Shown here: positions 14,321 through 21,941 of the stretch, in pieces | Layout of the letters: every line of letters begins with the position of its first letter | Position numbering within the stretch: position 1 is the first letter of the stretch | Assembly: GCA_964408425.1 (NCBI GenBank) | Contig: CAYOZI010000018.1 | Span: 1 to 23,187 of the forward strand | Origin: UBA10210 sp964408425 | GTDB taxonomy: Archaea; Micrarchaeota; Micrarchaeia; Norongarragalinales; Norongarragalinaceae | DNA: 23,187 nucleotides | Direction: 5' to 3' | Notes under the pieces: generated by a model | Told to the model about the DNA's origin: nothing | Databases searched by the model: none | The model's input: only the letters and a program-made list of their open reading frames with translations | Program-made: the position numbers and the translations under genes

Positions 14321-15091
14321 TTACTTGAAAATGTCTTCGGCTTTCTTGATGTTCAAGCCGTGCTCGTTGATTTGAAGGGGATGAATAGCCAGGCTGTGTT
14401 TCGTTCCCCTCATTTTCCTTATGTACGCGGTCCGGTTTTCAGTTGAACCGATTGAAAGCATATTCAGCAGAATGACTCCGTCGGCAACGTATTCCTCTAC
14501 GCCGTACTTGCTGAATTTCGTAGGGCCTTGTTTCATGTCTTGTTCTTCGATTTCGGAGGTTATGATCGTGGTAACGCCGGTTTTCCCCAAAACGTAAGAT
14601 AGTTTCAGCAGGTTTCTGCGTATGTCCCCTTCCCGTTCCAGCAGCTGTCCTATTGCGGGAATGCTGTCCACCACCAGCCTTTTGGCGCCTAGTTTTTTGC
14701 AAACGCCTATCATATCCACCAGCAGCTTGTTGAAATCCAATCCGGGCATCAAAAGGTGTTCTTCTTCGCTTGGGGAGCCGGCTCTTGCCGAGCTTCCGTC
14801 TATAATCGCAACCTTGTCTTTCTTTTCTTCTTCGTGGATGTCCCACCCGAACCTCAACAGGTCTTCGCGCATCTTGTCGGGGTTTTCATCGAAAGTAACG
14901 AACACGCCGGGCTCGCCGTAATCCACGGCTCCCTTGTAGATGAACTGCATTCCGAAAATGCTTTTGCCGGTTCCCGTAGCCCCCGAAACGAGGATGGTCC
15001 GTCCTTTTGGAAAGCCGCCTTCGACCAAATCGTCTAGCCCCTTGATTCCGGTTTTAAGGCGCTCGAAAGTGTGGTCCATGACGATTGTCAT
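14321..15091 (-). CDS. KaiC-like RecA-superfamily ATPase (single domain)
   Basis: 256-aa protein with one KaiC/RadA-type ATPase domain. Lead-in RLKTGIKGLDDLVEGGFPKG, Walker A GATGTGKS (37-44), FVTFDENP with the catalytic Glu, Walker B KRLVVDSIPAIG (138-149), TIITSEIE, and the KaiC-type YVADGVILL and RKMRGTKHS stretches. The length fits the archaeal single-domain KaiC family, whose roles include signalling and motility regulation; the clock role of cyanobacterial KaiC does not apply by default. It is divergent from mre11 and sits upstream of the winged-helix/FIST operon, separated by about 180 bases. Start at 15091 has GAGGT eight bases upstream; a second ATG follows four codons on. Confidence 0.88.
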   Translation of the reverse strand: MTIVMDHTFERLKTGIKGLDDLVEGGFPKGRTILVSGATGTGKSIFGMQFIYKGAVDYGEPGVFVTFDENPDKMREDLLRFGWDIHEEEKKDKVAIIDGSSARAGSPSEEEHLLMPGLDFNKLLVDMIGVCKKLGAKRLVVDSIPAIGQLLEREGDIRRNLLKLSYVLGKTGVTTIITSEIEEQDMKQGPTKFSKYGVEEYVADGVILLNMLSIGSTENRTAYIRKMRGTKHSLAIHPLQINEHGLNIKKAEDIFK

Positions 15092-15133
15092 TACGCCTTA
15101 CCTCTTTAAAACCGTTTTTTATTTTACTCGTGC
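15092..15133. promoter_or_regulatory. Short divergent promoter between the KaiC-like gene and mre11
   Basis: Only 42 bases separate the two starts. CTTTAAAA (15104-15111) lies about 26 nt before the mre11 ATG at 15134, which would give a leaderless message. The T-rich TTTTTTATTTT (15115-15125) could be read as a TATA element in either direction. GAGGT for the KaiC-like gene is embedded here. Assignments are by eye. Confidence 0.35.
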
Positions 15134-16420
15134 ATGGTAATAACGGTGGTTTTTTCCTTGCCAATCCGTTTTGCCCACATGAGCGACGTTCACCTTGGAG
15201 CGTTTCGCGAGAAAGAGCTCAGGGAACTGAATATCCTCGCCTTCGAAAAGGCTGTTGACGCTTGCGTCGAGAGGAAAGCGGATTTCGTGATTATCGCCGG
15301 CGATTTTTTCGACGTTGCGCTTCCCGAAATGGCGGTAGTAAACCGCGCGGTCAGAAAAATGCGCGAGGCTCACGAAAAAGGGCTGAGGTTCTATCTCGTT
15401 TACGGTTCTCACGATTACTCGCCTACTGAAACGAGCATTATAGACGTTTTGTGCAGCGCGGGTGTATTGGTTAAAGTATCGGTTGCGGAGGAGAGCGGGG
15501 ATGAAACCCCGCGAGTGACGCTCAAGGTTTTCAAGGACGAGAAGACCGGCGTGAGTTTCGCCGGCGTTTCGGCCAGGGCAAGGGGTTTGGAAGAGTCGGA
15601 TTTCGACAAGATCGATTTCACCCCCCTCGAAAAAATTCCGAATCCGAAAATCTTCATCTTCCACTCCGCGATCATGGAATTTGTTGCCGAGGAATTGAGG
15701 GGTTTCGGGGGAGTGCCGGTCGATTCATTGCCCAAGGGTTTCGATTATTATGCGACGGGGCACGTTCACCTTCCGCAAGTGATTCGCGATTCGCGCTTGT
15801 CGAACAAGCCTCTGGTTTATCCCGGCCCGCTGTTCGCTTCCGACTATAGGGATTTGGAGTCGCTTTCGAAAGGAAAGCACGGATTCTGGTTTTGCGAACT
15901 GGGGGATAACGGCGAATGCAAGGTCGAGAGGGTTGAATTGGATATATGCAACGTCGTTTTCGAGGAGTACGACGCTTCGGGAAAAAACCCCGTTTCCGTG
16001 CAGCAGGAGCTTTCCGACCTGGTGAGTTCGAAAAACGTTGCGGGAAAGGTTTTCCTGCTGAAGGTGAAAGGCGTTCTGGCTTCCGGTTCGCCGGGAGACA
16101 TTAATTTCGCCGAGTTGAGGGAAAAAGCGAATTCAAAAAACCCCGTCGTTTTTTACATGAATCGAAATGCATTGCAGTCTCCCGAAAAGACGGAGCTGGT
16201 CGCAAGCGTTTCCGACACGAAGAAAGTGGAGGAAGAGTTGTTTGTGCAAAGCCTGGATGCGCTGAAAGGAGTGCATGAAGGGTTGAAAGGGGAGAATGGT
16301 TTGCACAAGTCGAAAAAACTGCTGGAAGTCTTGAGAGTCGAACAGCCGCCTGGAGAGACGAAGGCGGACTTCGAGTCGAGAATATCCAAACAATCGCTTT
16401 CGGTTTTCGAATCGGGTTGA
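15134..16420 (+). CDS. mre11: Mre11/SbcD-family DNA double-strand-break repair nuclease
   Basis: 428-aa manganese-dependent phosphoesterase that with Rad50 processes broken DNA ends. Motifs: I SDVHLG (Asp18, His20), II GDFFD (56-60), III GSHD (91-94), IV FHS (His177), V GHVHLPQ (209-215), then the capping domain and a long helical C terminus that should bind Rad50. Motif III has Ser where the textbook motif is GNHD; the Asn is a metal ligand in Pyrococcus Mre11. The first ten residues (MVITVVFSLP) are hydrophobic and extra relative to the usual MRFAHxSDxHLG start; a TTG at 15158 with GGTGG upstream may be the true start. rad50 follows after 7 bases. Confidence 0.93.
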   Translation: MVITVVFSLPIRFAHMSDVHLGAFREKELRELNILAFEKAVDACVERKADFVIIAGDFFDVALPEMAVVNRAVRKMREAHEKGLRFYLVYGSHDYSPTETSIIDVLCSAGVLVKVSVAEESGDETPRVTLKVFKDEKTGVSFAGVSARARGLEESDFDKIDFTPLEKIPNPKIFIFHSAIMEFVAEELRGFGGVPVDSLPKGFDYYATGHVHLPQVIRDSRLSNKPLVYPGPLFASDYRDLESLSKGKHGFWFCELGDNGECKVERVELDICNVVFEEYDASGKNPVSVQQELSDLVSSKNVAGKVFLLKVKGVLASGSPGDINFAELREKANSKNPVVFYMNRNALQSPEKTELVASVSDTKKVEEELFVQSLDALKGVHEGLKGENGLHKSKKLLEVLRVEQPPGETKADFESRISKQSLSVFESG

Positions 16421-16427
16421 AGAAAAA

Positions 16428-18434
16428 ATGCTTTTGAAAAACTTGGAATTGAAGAACATCCGCAGCCACTCCCAATCCAAAATCGATTTTCCAGACGGGG
16501 TTGTTTTATTCGAAGGGGACGTGGGTTGCGGGAAGAGCACCATCCTTTACGCGGTTGAATTCGCGTTGTTCGGGCTCGGCGACTTGAACGCTTCGTTCTT
16601 GCTGAGGAATTCCGCTTCGGAAGGGTCGGTAAAACTGGATTTCCAGGTGAACGGAAAGGAATATTCCGCATACCGTTCTCTCGAGAAAAAGAAGACCGTG
16701 CAACAGGGGGAATGCTATGTAATTGAGAACGGGGCGAAAACGCTTTACCCCCCTTCGGAAATGAAGCCCGCCATACTGAAAATCCTGGGCTTCAAAGAAC
16801 CTCCCAACCCCCGTTCGCAGTCGATAATCTACCGTTACGCCGTATTCACCCCCCAGGAGGAAATGAAGGACATTCTCGAGGAAAAACCCGAAGAACGGCT
16901 TCAAACGCTGAGAAAGGCGTTCGGGGTTGAGGAATACCGCATAGCGAGGGACAATTCGGGCATAGTGACGAAGGGTTTGAGGGAAGAGGCGAAGTTTCTG
17001 GAAGGCCAGGCTGTTGATCTGCCCAAACTCGAGGAAGAGAAAAGTTCTTTGGATTCGCAAGCTTCTTCCTTGGAATCGCAGGCGTTGATGTGGGCGGATA
17101 AAGCGCGGGTGGCGGAGGCGAAATCCGCCGATGCGAAAAAGCGTTTTTCGGAAATCCAGTCCGGCGTTGCAGAAGCCAGGTCTTTGAAAAACGAGCTGCC
17201 GCTTTTGAAAAGCCGTCTCGATGAAAAGAAATCTTCGTTGAAGGATTTTTCCGAGCAGAAGGAGTTTCTGGAGAAAGAATCGCTGGATTTGAAGCAGCAG
17301 CATTCGGAAATCAAGATTGCCGACGTTGATTACTCGAAAATCCAGGGGGAGTATAAGCTGGTTAGGGATAAGGCTTCGCAAATAACGAACGAAATCGGGG
17401 CTTTGCAGGGAAAGCAGAGGGATTACGCCTCGCTCAAGGAGAAAGGCTTGTGCCCGACTTGCGGGCAGGAAATCCGCGGGGATTTCGGCGAGCACGTTTC
17501 CGAAATCGCCTCTTCGATTTTGGGGAAGCAGGATCTTTTGAAGAAATTCAAGGCGGAAGAGGAGGATTTGGGCGCGTTGTTGGAACAGGCGGTCCAGCAG
17601 AAAACGCTGTTGGAGAGAAAAAAGGATTTGGAAAAACGGTTGCAGAAGAATTCTTCCGACTCCGAATTGTCCAGGCAAAAGGTTTCCCTGCTCGAAAAGG
17701 AAATTCCGGTTTTGGAAAAAACCCTTTCGGAAAAACAAACGCTTTTCGCCTCGCTTTCCGGGGTGGAGGAAAAAGCGAGGGGGTTGGATGCGGAACTCCA
17801 GTCGGCCGAGTCGGAATTCAAGACGGTTTTTTCCGAGAAAACCAGGGCTGAAACCAAGCTCCAGGAAACGCGCTTGAGGGTTTCAGATTTGGCGAAAAAA
17901 ATCTTGGAGAAACAGTCGTTGAAATCCAAACTGGAAAAAACCCGCGAGAGGAAGGCGTGGCTGGAAGAGCATTTCATTCCGGCGTTGAGCGCGATTGAAA
18001 CCCACGTTCTCGCGGGTTTGAACAAGGAGTTCGAATTTCTGTTCAAAAAATGGTTTATGCTGCTGGTGGAAAGCCAGGATTTGAACGTTTCCGCCGGAAG
18101 CCAGTTCGAGCCGGTCGTCGAGATAAGCGGGTACGAGCATTCCTACCAGACGCTTTCCGGAGGGGAAAAGAGCGCTCTTGCGTTGGCATACCGTTTGGCG
18201 TTGAATGTTCTCGTGAAAAGCGTGAGCTCGTCGATGCAGGAGAACCTCGTGATTCTGGACGAGCCTACGGACGGCTTTTCGAAAGAGCAACTGTCGAGAA
18301 TGAGGGAAGTGTTCAGGGAGTTGAAGGCGAAGCAAATCCTGCTGGTTTCGCACGAGCGGGAGCTGGAGGCTTTTGCTGACAAGGTGTTTTTTGTGGAGAA
18401 GAAGAACGGCGAGTCTTTCGTGAAGGAAAGCTAG
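16428..18434 (+). CDS. rad50: Rad50 ATPase of the Mre11-Rad50 complex, short coiled-coil form
   Basis: 668-aa SMC-like ATPase. Walker A GDVGCGKST (30-38), Q-loop TPQEEM, zinc hook CPTCGQ (Cys342, Cys345), signature LSGGEKSALALAYRLA (576-591), Walker B NLVILDEPTDGFS (606-618), and SHERELEAF switch His region. The arms between the head halves and the hook are about 150 residues each, with heptad-like Glu/Lys/Leu-rich sequence. That is much shorter than in Pyrococcus (about 880 aa in all), implying a short arm. It is in one operon with mre11. Its stop shares the palindrome CTAG with the stop of the convergent antiporter gene. Confidence 0.96.
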   Translation: MLLKNLELKNIRSHSQSKIDFPDGVVLFEGDVGCGKSTILYAVEFALFGLGDLNASFLLRNSASEGSVKLDFQVNGKEYSAYRSLEKKKTVQQGECYVIENGAKTLYPPSEMKPAILKILGFKEPPNPRSQSIIYRYAVFTPQEEMKDILEEKPEERLQTLRKAFGVEEYRIARDNSGIVTKGLREEAKFLEGQAVDLPKLEEEKSSLDSQASSLESQALMWADKARVAEAKSADAKKRFSEIQSGVAEARSLKNELPLLKSRLDEKKSSLKDFSEQKEFLEKESLDLKQQHSEIKIADVDYSKIQGEYKLVRDKASQITNEIGALQGKQRDYASLKEKGLCPTCGQEIRGDFGEHVSEIASSILGKQDLLKKFKAEEEDLGALLEQAVQQKTLLERKKDLEKRLQKNSSDSELSRQKVSLLEKEIPVLEKTLSEKQTLFASLSGVEEKARGLDAELQSAESEFKTVFSEKTRAETKLQETRLRVSDLAKKILEKQSLKSKLEKTRERKAWLEEHFIPALSAIETHVLAGLNKEFEFLFKKWFMLLVESQDLNVSAGSQFEPVVEISGYEHSYQTLSGGEKSALALAYRLALNVLVKSVSSSMQENLVILDEPTDGFSKEQLSRMREVFRELKAKQILLVSHERELEAFADKVFFVEKKNGESFVKES

Positions 18435-20083
18435 TTTTTGAAGAACATTATGCCCTTTTCCTTCCCGCCTTTTTCTTTGGGCGCGCTTTCGCTTGACGAC
18501 ACCCTCAGGATATACCAGCCTACTGCGCCCGCAAACGCGAACAACATCAATTCCGACAATCCCACTTCCGCTTGCATGGCTTCGGCGATGAACGGCAGGA
18601 TGAGCAGGAAGGAAATCATCGCCAACGCTTTCGAAAGCCTTTCCACGGTTTTCGTTTTCTTCGGGGTGAGGGATTCGATGGTGCGCTGTATTCCGAAGGC
18701 GAATGTGAGCGAAGAGATTAAAACCGACAGCTGGGTTGCGGTGAAGCCGGCGATTTTGAGTTGAAGCGGGCCTGCAAAGCCTCCTCCTATCAAAACCAGC
18801 ACGCCCGCAATCCAGTAGAACGCCCCGTTCTTCCAAGCAGAAATGCCCTTGTTCCCCGCTTTTTCTATGGACGTTATGGCGTCGCAAAACGCGCAGGATG
18901 CCTTGTACGCCGCGCTCCTGATGCCGAATGGAACTGCGCGTTTTATCGCTGCGTCCACTCTTTCAAACTTGTCGATCGCCAGCGCGCTTACGAGGGTGGA
19001 GAAGAAGACTATGACGGAAGTGGTTCCGATCAGGTCGAAGCTGCTTGCCGCAGCCCCTTCCCTCGCTATCAACAGGGAAAACTCACCGACCGAAATCATC
19101 GCCAGCCCGGAAAATGCGGCTTGCTTGGACGTGAAGCCGAACAGGTAAGTGCTCGAGTAGGTTCCGAAAAACGTGAAGGCGATGTTGGCGATGATGAACG
19201 CGAAGATTATCCACGCGTTTTGCATTACCGCCGCGAAATCCACGAAAAGCCCGATGGACAGGAAGAATATGGATGAAAAGGCGAGGACGAACGGCGCGAC
19301 GTTTTTTTCAAGCAAATCGCCCCGGGGAAGGGAGGCGGCAAGGCTTCCGGCTAGAAAAGCGCCTATGGACGGGGTCAGGCCGAACTGCTGGGCGACGTAG
19401 CTGAAGCCAACGCCTATTCCCAACCCCAGAAGAGTCATGGTTTCCGCCGCTTGGTAGCGGACGATGTAGTCGAAAATCTTTTTCAAGACCGTGAGGAGGA
19501 TGAAGTAAACGGCGAGGAGCATGAGGATGGAGAAGATTATGGATAGGGCGAGGTTTGCCGTGTTGGATGCTATTCCCTGGTTGCTGCTTGAAAAAACGGT
19601 TAAAGCGAACACTGCGAACAAATCTTCAATAACGAGCGTGGCTATCAACAGGGGAACCTCTTCCCGCTTGAAGTAATTCTTTTGCTCGACGACTTTGATC
19701 ATCAGCGCCGTGGACGTGATGGCGAGAATGGTTCCCATGAACAGCGCGTTTCCCCTGCTCAGCCCCAGCAACAGCGAAAGCTGGTATGTGAGAAAGAAGA
19801 CTATGGCCAGCTTCAAGGCGGTTATGGCGAATATTCTCAGCCCCAGCTTTGACAATTTAGAGGCGCTGAACTCGACGCCTATTGCGAACAGCAGAAGCAC
19901 TGCTCCTATTTCCGCGAAGAAATCGACGGTTTCCGTTTGCGCCACAAAGCCGAGCGCGTGCGGCCCTATCACTGCGCCCATGAACAGCACCCCCAATCCC
20001 GGCGGGATGCGCAACCGGTTGGCTATAATCCCGCCGAGGCTGGCGAGCAGCAAAAGCAATCCTACTTCGACCAAAACCGTCAT
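18431..20083 (-). CDS. CPA2-family cation:proton antiporter (KefB/NapA-like)
   Basis: 550-aa integral membrane protein. The N-terminal ~380 residues are the Na+/H+ exchanger domain: IPPGLGVLFMGAVIGPHALG, LLLFAIGVEFSASKL, the discontinuous-helix stretch ILAITSTALMIKVV, and VIEDLFAV with the acidic pair Glu153-Asp154 in the ion site. There, CPA2 K+/H+ relatives often have Gln-Asp and Na+/H+ types Asp-Asp. GLTPSIGAFLAGSLAAS and SIFFLSIGLFVDF are further family motifs. No TrkA-N/RCK domain follows; instead a ~45-residue linker and three further hydrophobic segments (~425-545) of unknown role. It likely exchanges Na+ or K+ for H+. Convergent with rad50 and overlapping it by 4 bases. Confidence 0.9.
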   Translation of the reverse strand: MTVLVEVGLLLLLASLGGIIANRLRIPPGLGVLFMGAVIGPHALGFVAQTETVDFFAEIGAVLLLFAIGVEFSASKLSKLGLRIFAITALKLAIVFFLTYQLSLLLGLSRGNALFMGTILAITSTALMIKVVEQKNYFKREEVPLLIATLVIEDLFAVFALTVFSSSNQGIASNTANLALSIIFSILMLLAVYFILLTVLKKIFDYIVRYQAAETMTLLGLGIGVGFSYVAQQFGLTPSIGAFLAGSLAASLPRGDLLEKNVAPFVLAFSSIFFLSIGLFVDFAAVMQNAWIIFAFIIANIAFTFFGTYSSTYLFGFTSKQAAFSGLAMISVGEFSLLIAREGAAASSFDLIGTTSVIVFFSTLVSALAIDKFERVDAAIKRAVPFGIRSAAYKASCAFCDAITSIEKAGNKGISAWKNGAFYWIAGVLVLIGGGFAGPLQLKIAGFTATQLSVLISSLTFAFGIQRTIESLTPKKTKTVERLSKALAMISFLLILPFIAEAMQAEVGLSELMLFAFAGAVGWYILRVSSSESAPKEKGGKEKGIMFFKN

Positions 20084-20169
20084 TCGGCAATCATCTGGTT
20101 TTTCTTTTGTTGCTTAACTGCTTTTCCGCCTTTAAACATTCTTTTTAATTCGGAAATCGTGCTGTTTTC
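20084..20169. promoter_or_regulatory. Divergent promoter between antiporter and NAD(P)H-hydrate dehydratase genes
   Basis: For the plus strand TTTTTAAT (20142-20149) is centred about 24 nt before the ATG at 20170, so that mRNA is probably leaderless; no ribosome binding site is visible. For the minus strand GTTTAAAGG (about 20128-20136) could drive the antiporter with a ~25-nt leader. Positions by eye only. Confidence 0.4.
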
Positions 20170-20970
20170 ATGCGAGTAGCGGGAAAAGGCGTTTTCAAAA
20201 GGATTTTTATCCCACGAAGCCAGAGCCACAAGGGGGAGAACGGCATTTTAACCGTAATAGGCGGGAGCGAGAGGTATCACGGGGCTCCGTTGCTGGCGAT
20301 TAAAGCCGCTTCGAAAATCGTGGATTTGGTTTTCTTTTTTTCGCCGGCGAAATTGAATTATTCCGTCCTCTCTAAACTGAAGTCGCAAAGCGATTGTTTC
20401 ATAACCCTTCAAAACGAACGGGAGTTGGAAAAGAGCATAGAAAAGAGCGACTGCATTCTGATGGGAAACGGGCTCGAGCTGAATGCAAAGAACAAGGCGT
20501 TGGTCAACCGCCTGCTGAAAAAATTCCCTTTCAAAAAGTTCGTTTTGGATGCGGGCGCGCTGCGTCTTGTCGACAAGAAACTTTTAGGCAAAAACGTTCT
20601 CGTTACCCCGCACGAACTGGAATTCAAGGCGTTGTTTGGAGCAAAAGCTTCTCCCGAAGAAGCGAAACGCCAGGCGAAGAAATCCGGCTGCGTCGTTCTT
20701 TTGAAACAACGCTTTTGCTTCATCACCGACGGGAAGGAAATAGTCCGGAACAAGAACGGCAACCAGGGCATGACCAAAGGAGGAACGGGGGACGTTCTCG
20801 CGGGGTTGGGCGCGGCGTTGGCGTGCAAAAACCGGTTGTTTGATGCGGCGGAGGCGGCTGCTTTCGCAAACGGGCTTGCGGCCGATTTGCTGGTTAAAGA
20901 AAAGGGTTTTTACTACGATGCGGATGATTTGGCTGGGGCTATCCCCGTAGCCTTGAAGAAGGTGGTGTGA
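20170..20970 (+). CDS. nnrD: ADP/ATP-dependent (S)-NAD(P)H-hydrate dehydratase
   Basis: 266-aa ribokinase-like metabolite-repair enzyme that dehydrates damaged NADHX/NADPHX back to NAD(P)H using a nucleotide. Motifs: SHKGENGILTVIGGSERYHG (19-38), the GGSxxYxGAP substrate loop with GAP at 38-40, LVTPHELEFKALFG (144-157), and the signature NQGMTKGGTGDVLAG (198-212) with catalytic Asp208. It lacks the N-terminal NAD(P)HX epimerase domain often fused to it (NnrE), so it is a stand-alone dehydratase. The BofA-like gene starts 1 base after its stop. The TATA-like element and absence of a ribosome binding site suggest a leaderless start. Confidence 0.93.
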   Translation: MRVAGKGVFKRIFIPRSQSHKGENGILTVIGGSERYHGAPLLAIKAASKIVDLVFFFSPAKLNYSVLSKLKSQSDCFITLQNERELEKSIEKSDCILMGNGLELNAKNKALVNRLLKKFPFKKFVLDAGALRLVDKKLLGKNVLVTPHELEFKALFGAKASPEEAKRQAKKSGCVVLLKQRFCFITDGKEIVRNKNGNQGMTKGGTGDVLAGLGAALACKNRLFDAAEAAAFANGLAADLLVKEKGFYYDADDLAGAIPVALKKVV

Positions 20971-20971
20971 A

Positions 20972-21247
20972 ATGGCTGAAGTGGTTTTTACGCTTCCGTT
21001 GTGGGCGGTCGGGTTAGCTGGAATAATCCTGATTATGCTGGCATTGGGAATCGTATTTTGGCTGAAAAACTTCCTGGCTAACAGCGTCATCGGGCTGGGT
21101 GCGCTGCTGATAATCAACTATCTGGGAACTCCTTACGGATTAAATCTGCCCATAAACTTCCTGACTATAGTAATAACCGGAATCCTGGGGTTGGCGGGCG
21201 TTGGGTTGCTTTTAGTCCTCAATTTCCTGGGAATCAAAATCTATTGA
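20972..21247 (+). CDS. BofA-like small membrane protein
   Basis: 91-aa protein with three hydrophobic helices (about 8-32, 38-51, 62-88). The stretch NSVIGLGALLIINYLG followed by LPINFLTIVITGILGLAGVG is the BofA family pattern. In Bacillus BofA inhibits an intramembrane protease during sporulation; archaeal members have no such context, so the role here is unknown, perhaps as a small membrane scaffold or protease modulator. GGTGGTGTG at the end of the preceding gene serves as ribosome binding site, so it is coupled to nnrD. Its 3' end overlaps the convergent nth gene by 7 bases. Confidence 0.82.
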   Translation: MAEVVFTLPLWAVGLAGIILIMLALGIVFWLKNFLANSVIGLGALLIINYLGTPYGLNLPINFLTIVITGILGLAGVGLLLVLNFLGIKIY

Positions 21248-21585
21248 GCTTTGAATGCGGACGGGCATATGCCGTTCAAAACGCATTCCTTGCAATTCGG
21301 GTTTCGTGGAAAACACGTGTTCTGTCCGTGCAAAACGAGAAGGTTGTTTATCCCGATCCAGTCTTTCTTGGGAATCGATTTCATCAACGCCATTTCCGTT
21401 TTCTCGGGAGTTTTCGTTTTCACCCAGCCCAAGCGGTTGGAAATCCTGTGAACGTGCGTATCAACAGGCAGGGCTGGTTTTCGGAATGCATAGACTAACA
21501 CGCATCCCGCCACCTTCCTTCCGACTCCCGGAAGTTTCATGAGTTCCTCCATCGTTTGAGGGACTTTTCCTCCGTATTCTTCCAA
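21241..21585 (-). CDS. nth: Endonuclease III, DNA glycosylase/AP lyase (N-terminal part lost in gap)
   Basis: C-terminal ~115 residues of an endonuclease III, which removes oxidised pyrimidines in base-excision repair. Helix-hairpin-helix LMKLPGVGRKVAGCVL with the catalytic Lys, then VDTHVHRISNRLG with the catalytic Asp, and the 4Fe-4S loop with cysteines spaced C-X6-C-X2-C-X5-C near the C terminus. All key residues of this half are intact. The N-terminal ~95 residues fall in the 100-N gap. The few codons beyond the gap (LKNVQN) may or may not belong to the gene, so the start is undetermined. As an Fe-S protein it would depend on the suf system at the other end of the window. Confidence 0.93.
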   Translation of the reverse strand: MEEYGGKVPQTMEELMKLPGVGRKVAGCVLVYAFRKPALPVDTHVHRISNRLGWVKTKTPEKTEMALMKSIPKKDWIGINNLLVLHGQNTCFPRNPNCKECVLNGICPSAFKAQ

Positions 21586-21685
21586 NNNNNNNNNNNNNNN
21601 NNNNNNNNNNNNNNNNNNNNNNNNNNNNNNNNNNNNNNNNNNNNNNNNNNNNNNNNNNNNNNNNNNNNNNNNNNNNNNNNNNNNN
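21586..21685. other. Assembly gap (100 N)
   Basis: Exactly 100 N, a conventional placeholder for a gap of unknown size. It removes the 5' part of nth and possibly more; gene order across it is scaffold-inferred. Confidence 0.97.
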
Positions 21686-21771
21686 TGGTTTTGTACGTTT
21701 TTCAACAGTGTTTTTAATGCTTTTAAGGAGCTTTAGCTTAGGGAATAAGGGGTTGGAGGCATCATCCCGAA

Positions 21772-21867
21772 ATGATCAAGTGGGAGTGCACCAGCTGCAG
21801 CAGGCACTACGGCTACATGCCGGAGTTTTGCATGACTTGCGGCGGTGACGTGTTTGCGGAAGACTGA
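21772..21867 (+). CDS. Tiny zinc-ribbon protein (31 aa)
   Basis: ORF of 31 codons beginning MIKWECTSCSRHYGYMPEF and continuing CMTCGGDVF. Two knuckles, Cys6/Cys9 and Cys20/Cys23, give CX2C-X10-CX2C, a minimal rubredoxin-like or zinc-ribbon module. GGAGG lies 14 bases upstream and TTTTAATG/CTTTTAAGG (21710-21730) could be the promoter. It lies between the nth gap and the 3' end of radA, followed by an A-rich tract. Function unknown. The regular spacing makes coding likely despite the size; the second tiny protein in the window (5747-5881) has the same spacing but little other similarity. Confidence 0.6.
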   Translation: MIKWECTSCSRHYGYMPEFCMTCGGDVFAED

Positions 21868-21873
21868 AACCGC

Positions 21874-21930
21874 AAAAAAATAAAAACAAAAAAAGAAAAA
21901 CGGGGAGGCGCGTTTTTAGCCATAGCCTCC
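21874..21930 (-). terminator. Hairpin plus long T-tract terminator of radA
   Basis: Read on the minus strand just after the radA stop (21942): GGAGGC (21930-21925), a 15-base loop, GCCTCC (21909-21904), then about 25 bases that are nearly all T with a few C/G/A (21900-21874). Archaeal termination needs mainly the T-tract, which is striking here; the 6-bp stem is extra. The tract may also serve the converging tiny zinc-ribbon gene as its 3' flank. Confidence 0.7.
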
Positions 21931-21941
21931 GCTATTCCGCT

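Noticed and set aside
16506..17738. 410-codon minus-strand frame inside rad50
   Set aside because: Antisense to an unambiguous rad50; rich in Phe/Arg/Gln/Leu as expected from the complement of Lys/Glu-rich coiled coil.
17883..18887. 334-codon minus-strand frame spanning the rad50 and antiporter 3' ends
   Set aside because: Crosses two well-supported genes in a wrong frame and has no domain similarity.
21686..21705. Start of endonuclease III just beyond the 100-N gap (LKNVQN)
   Set aside because: Only six codons, no family similarity, and gap length is unknown, so frame continuity cannot be claimed.
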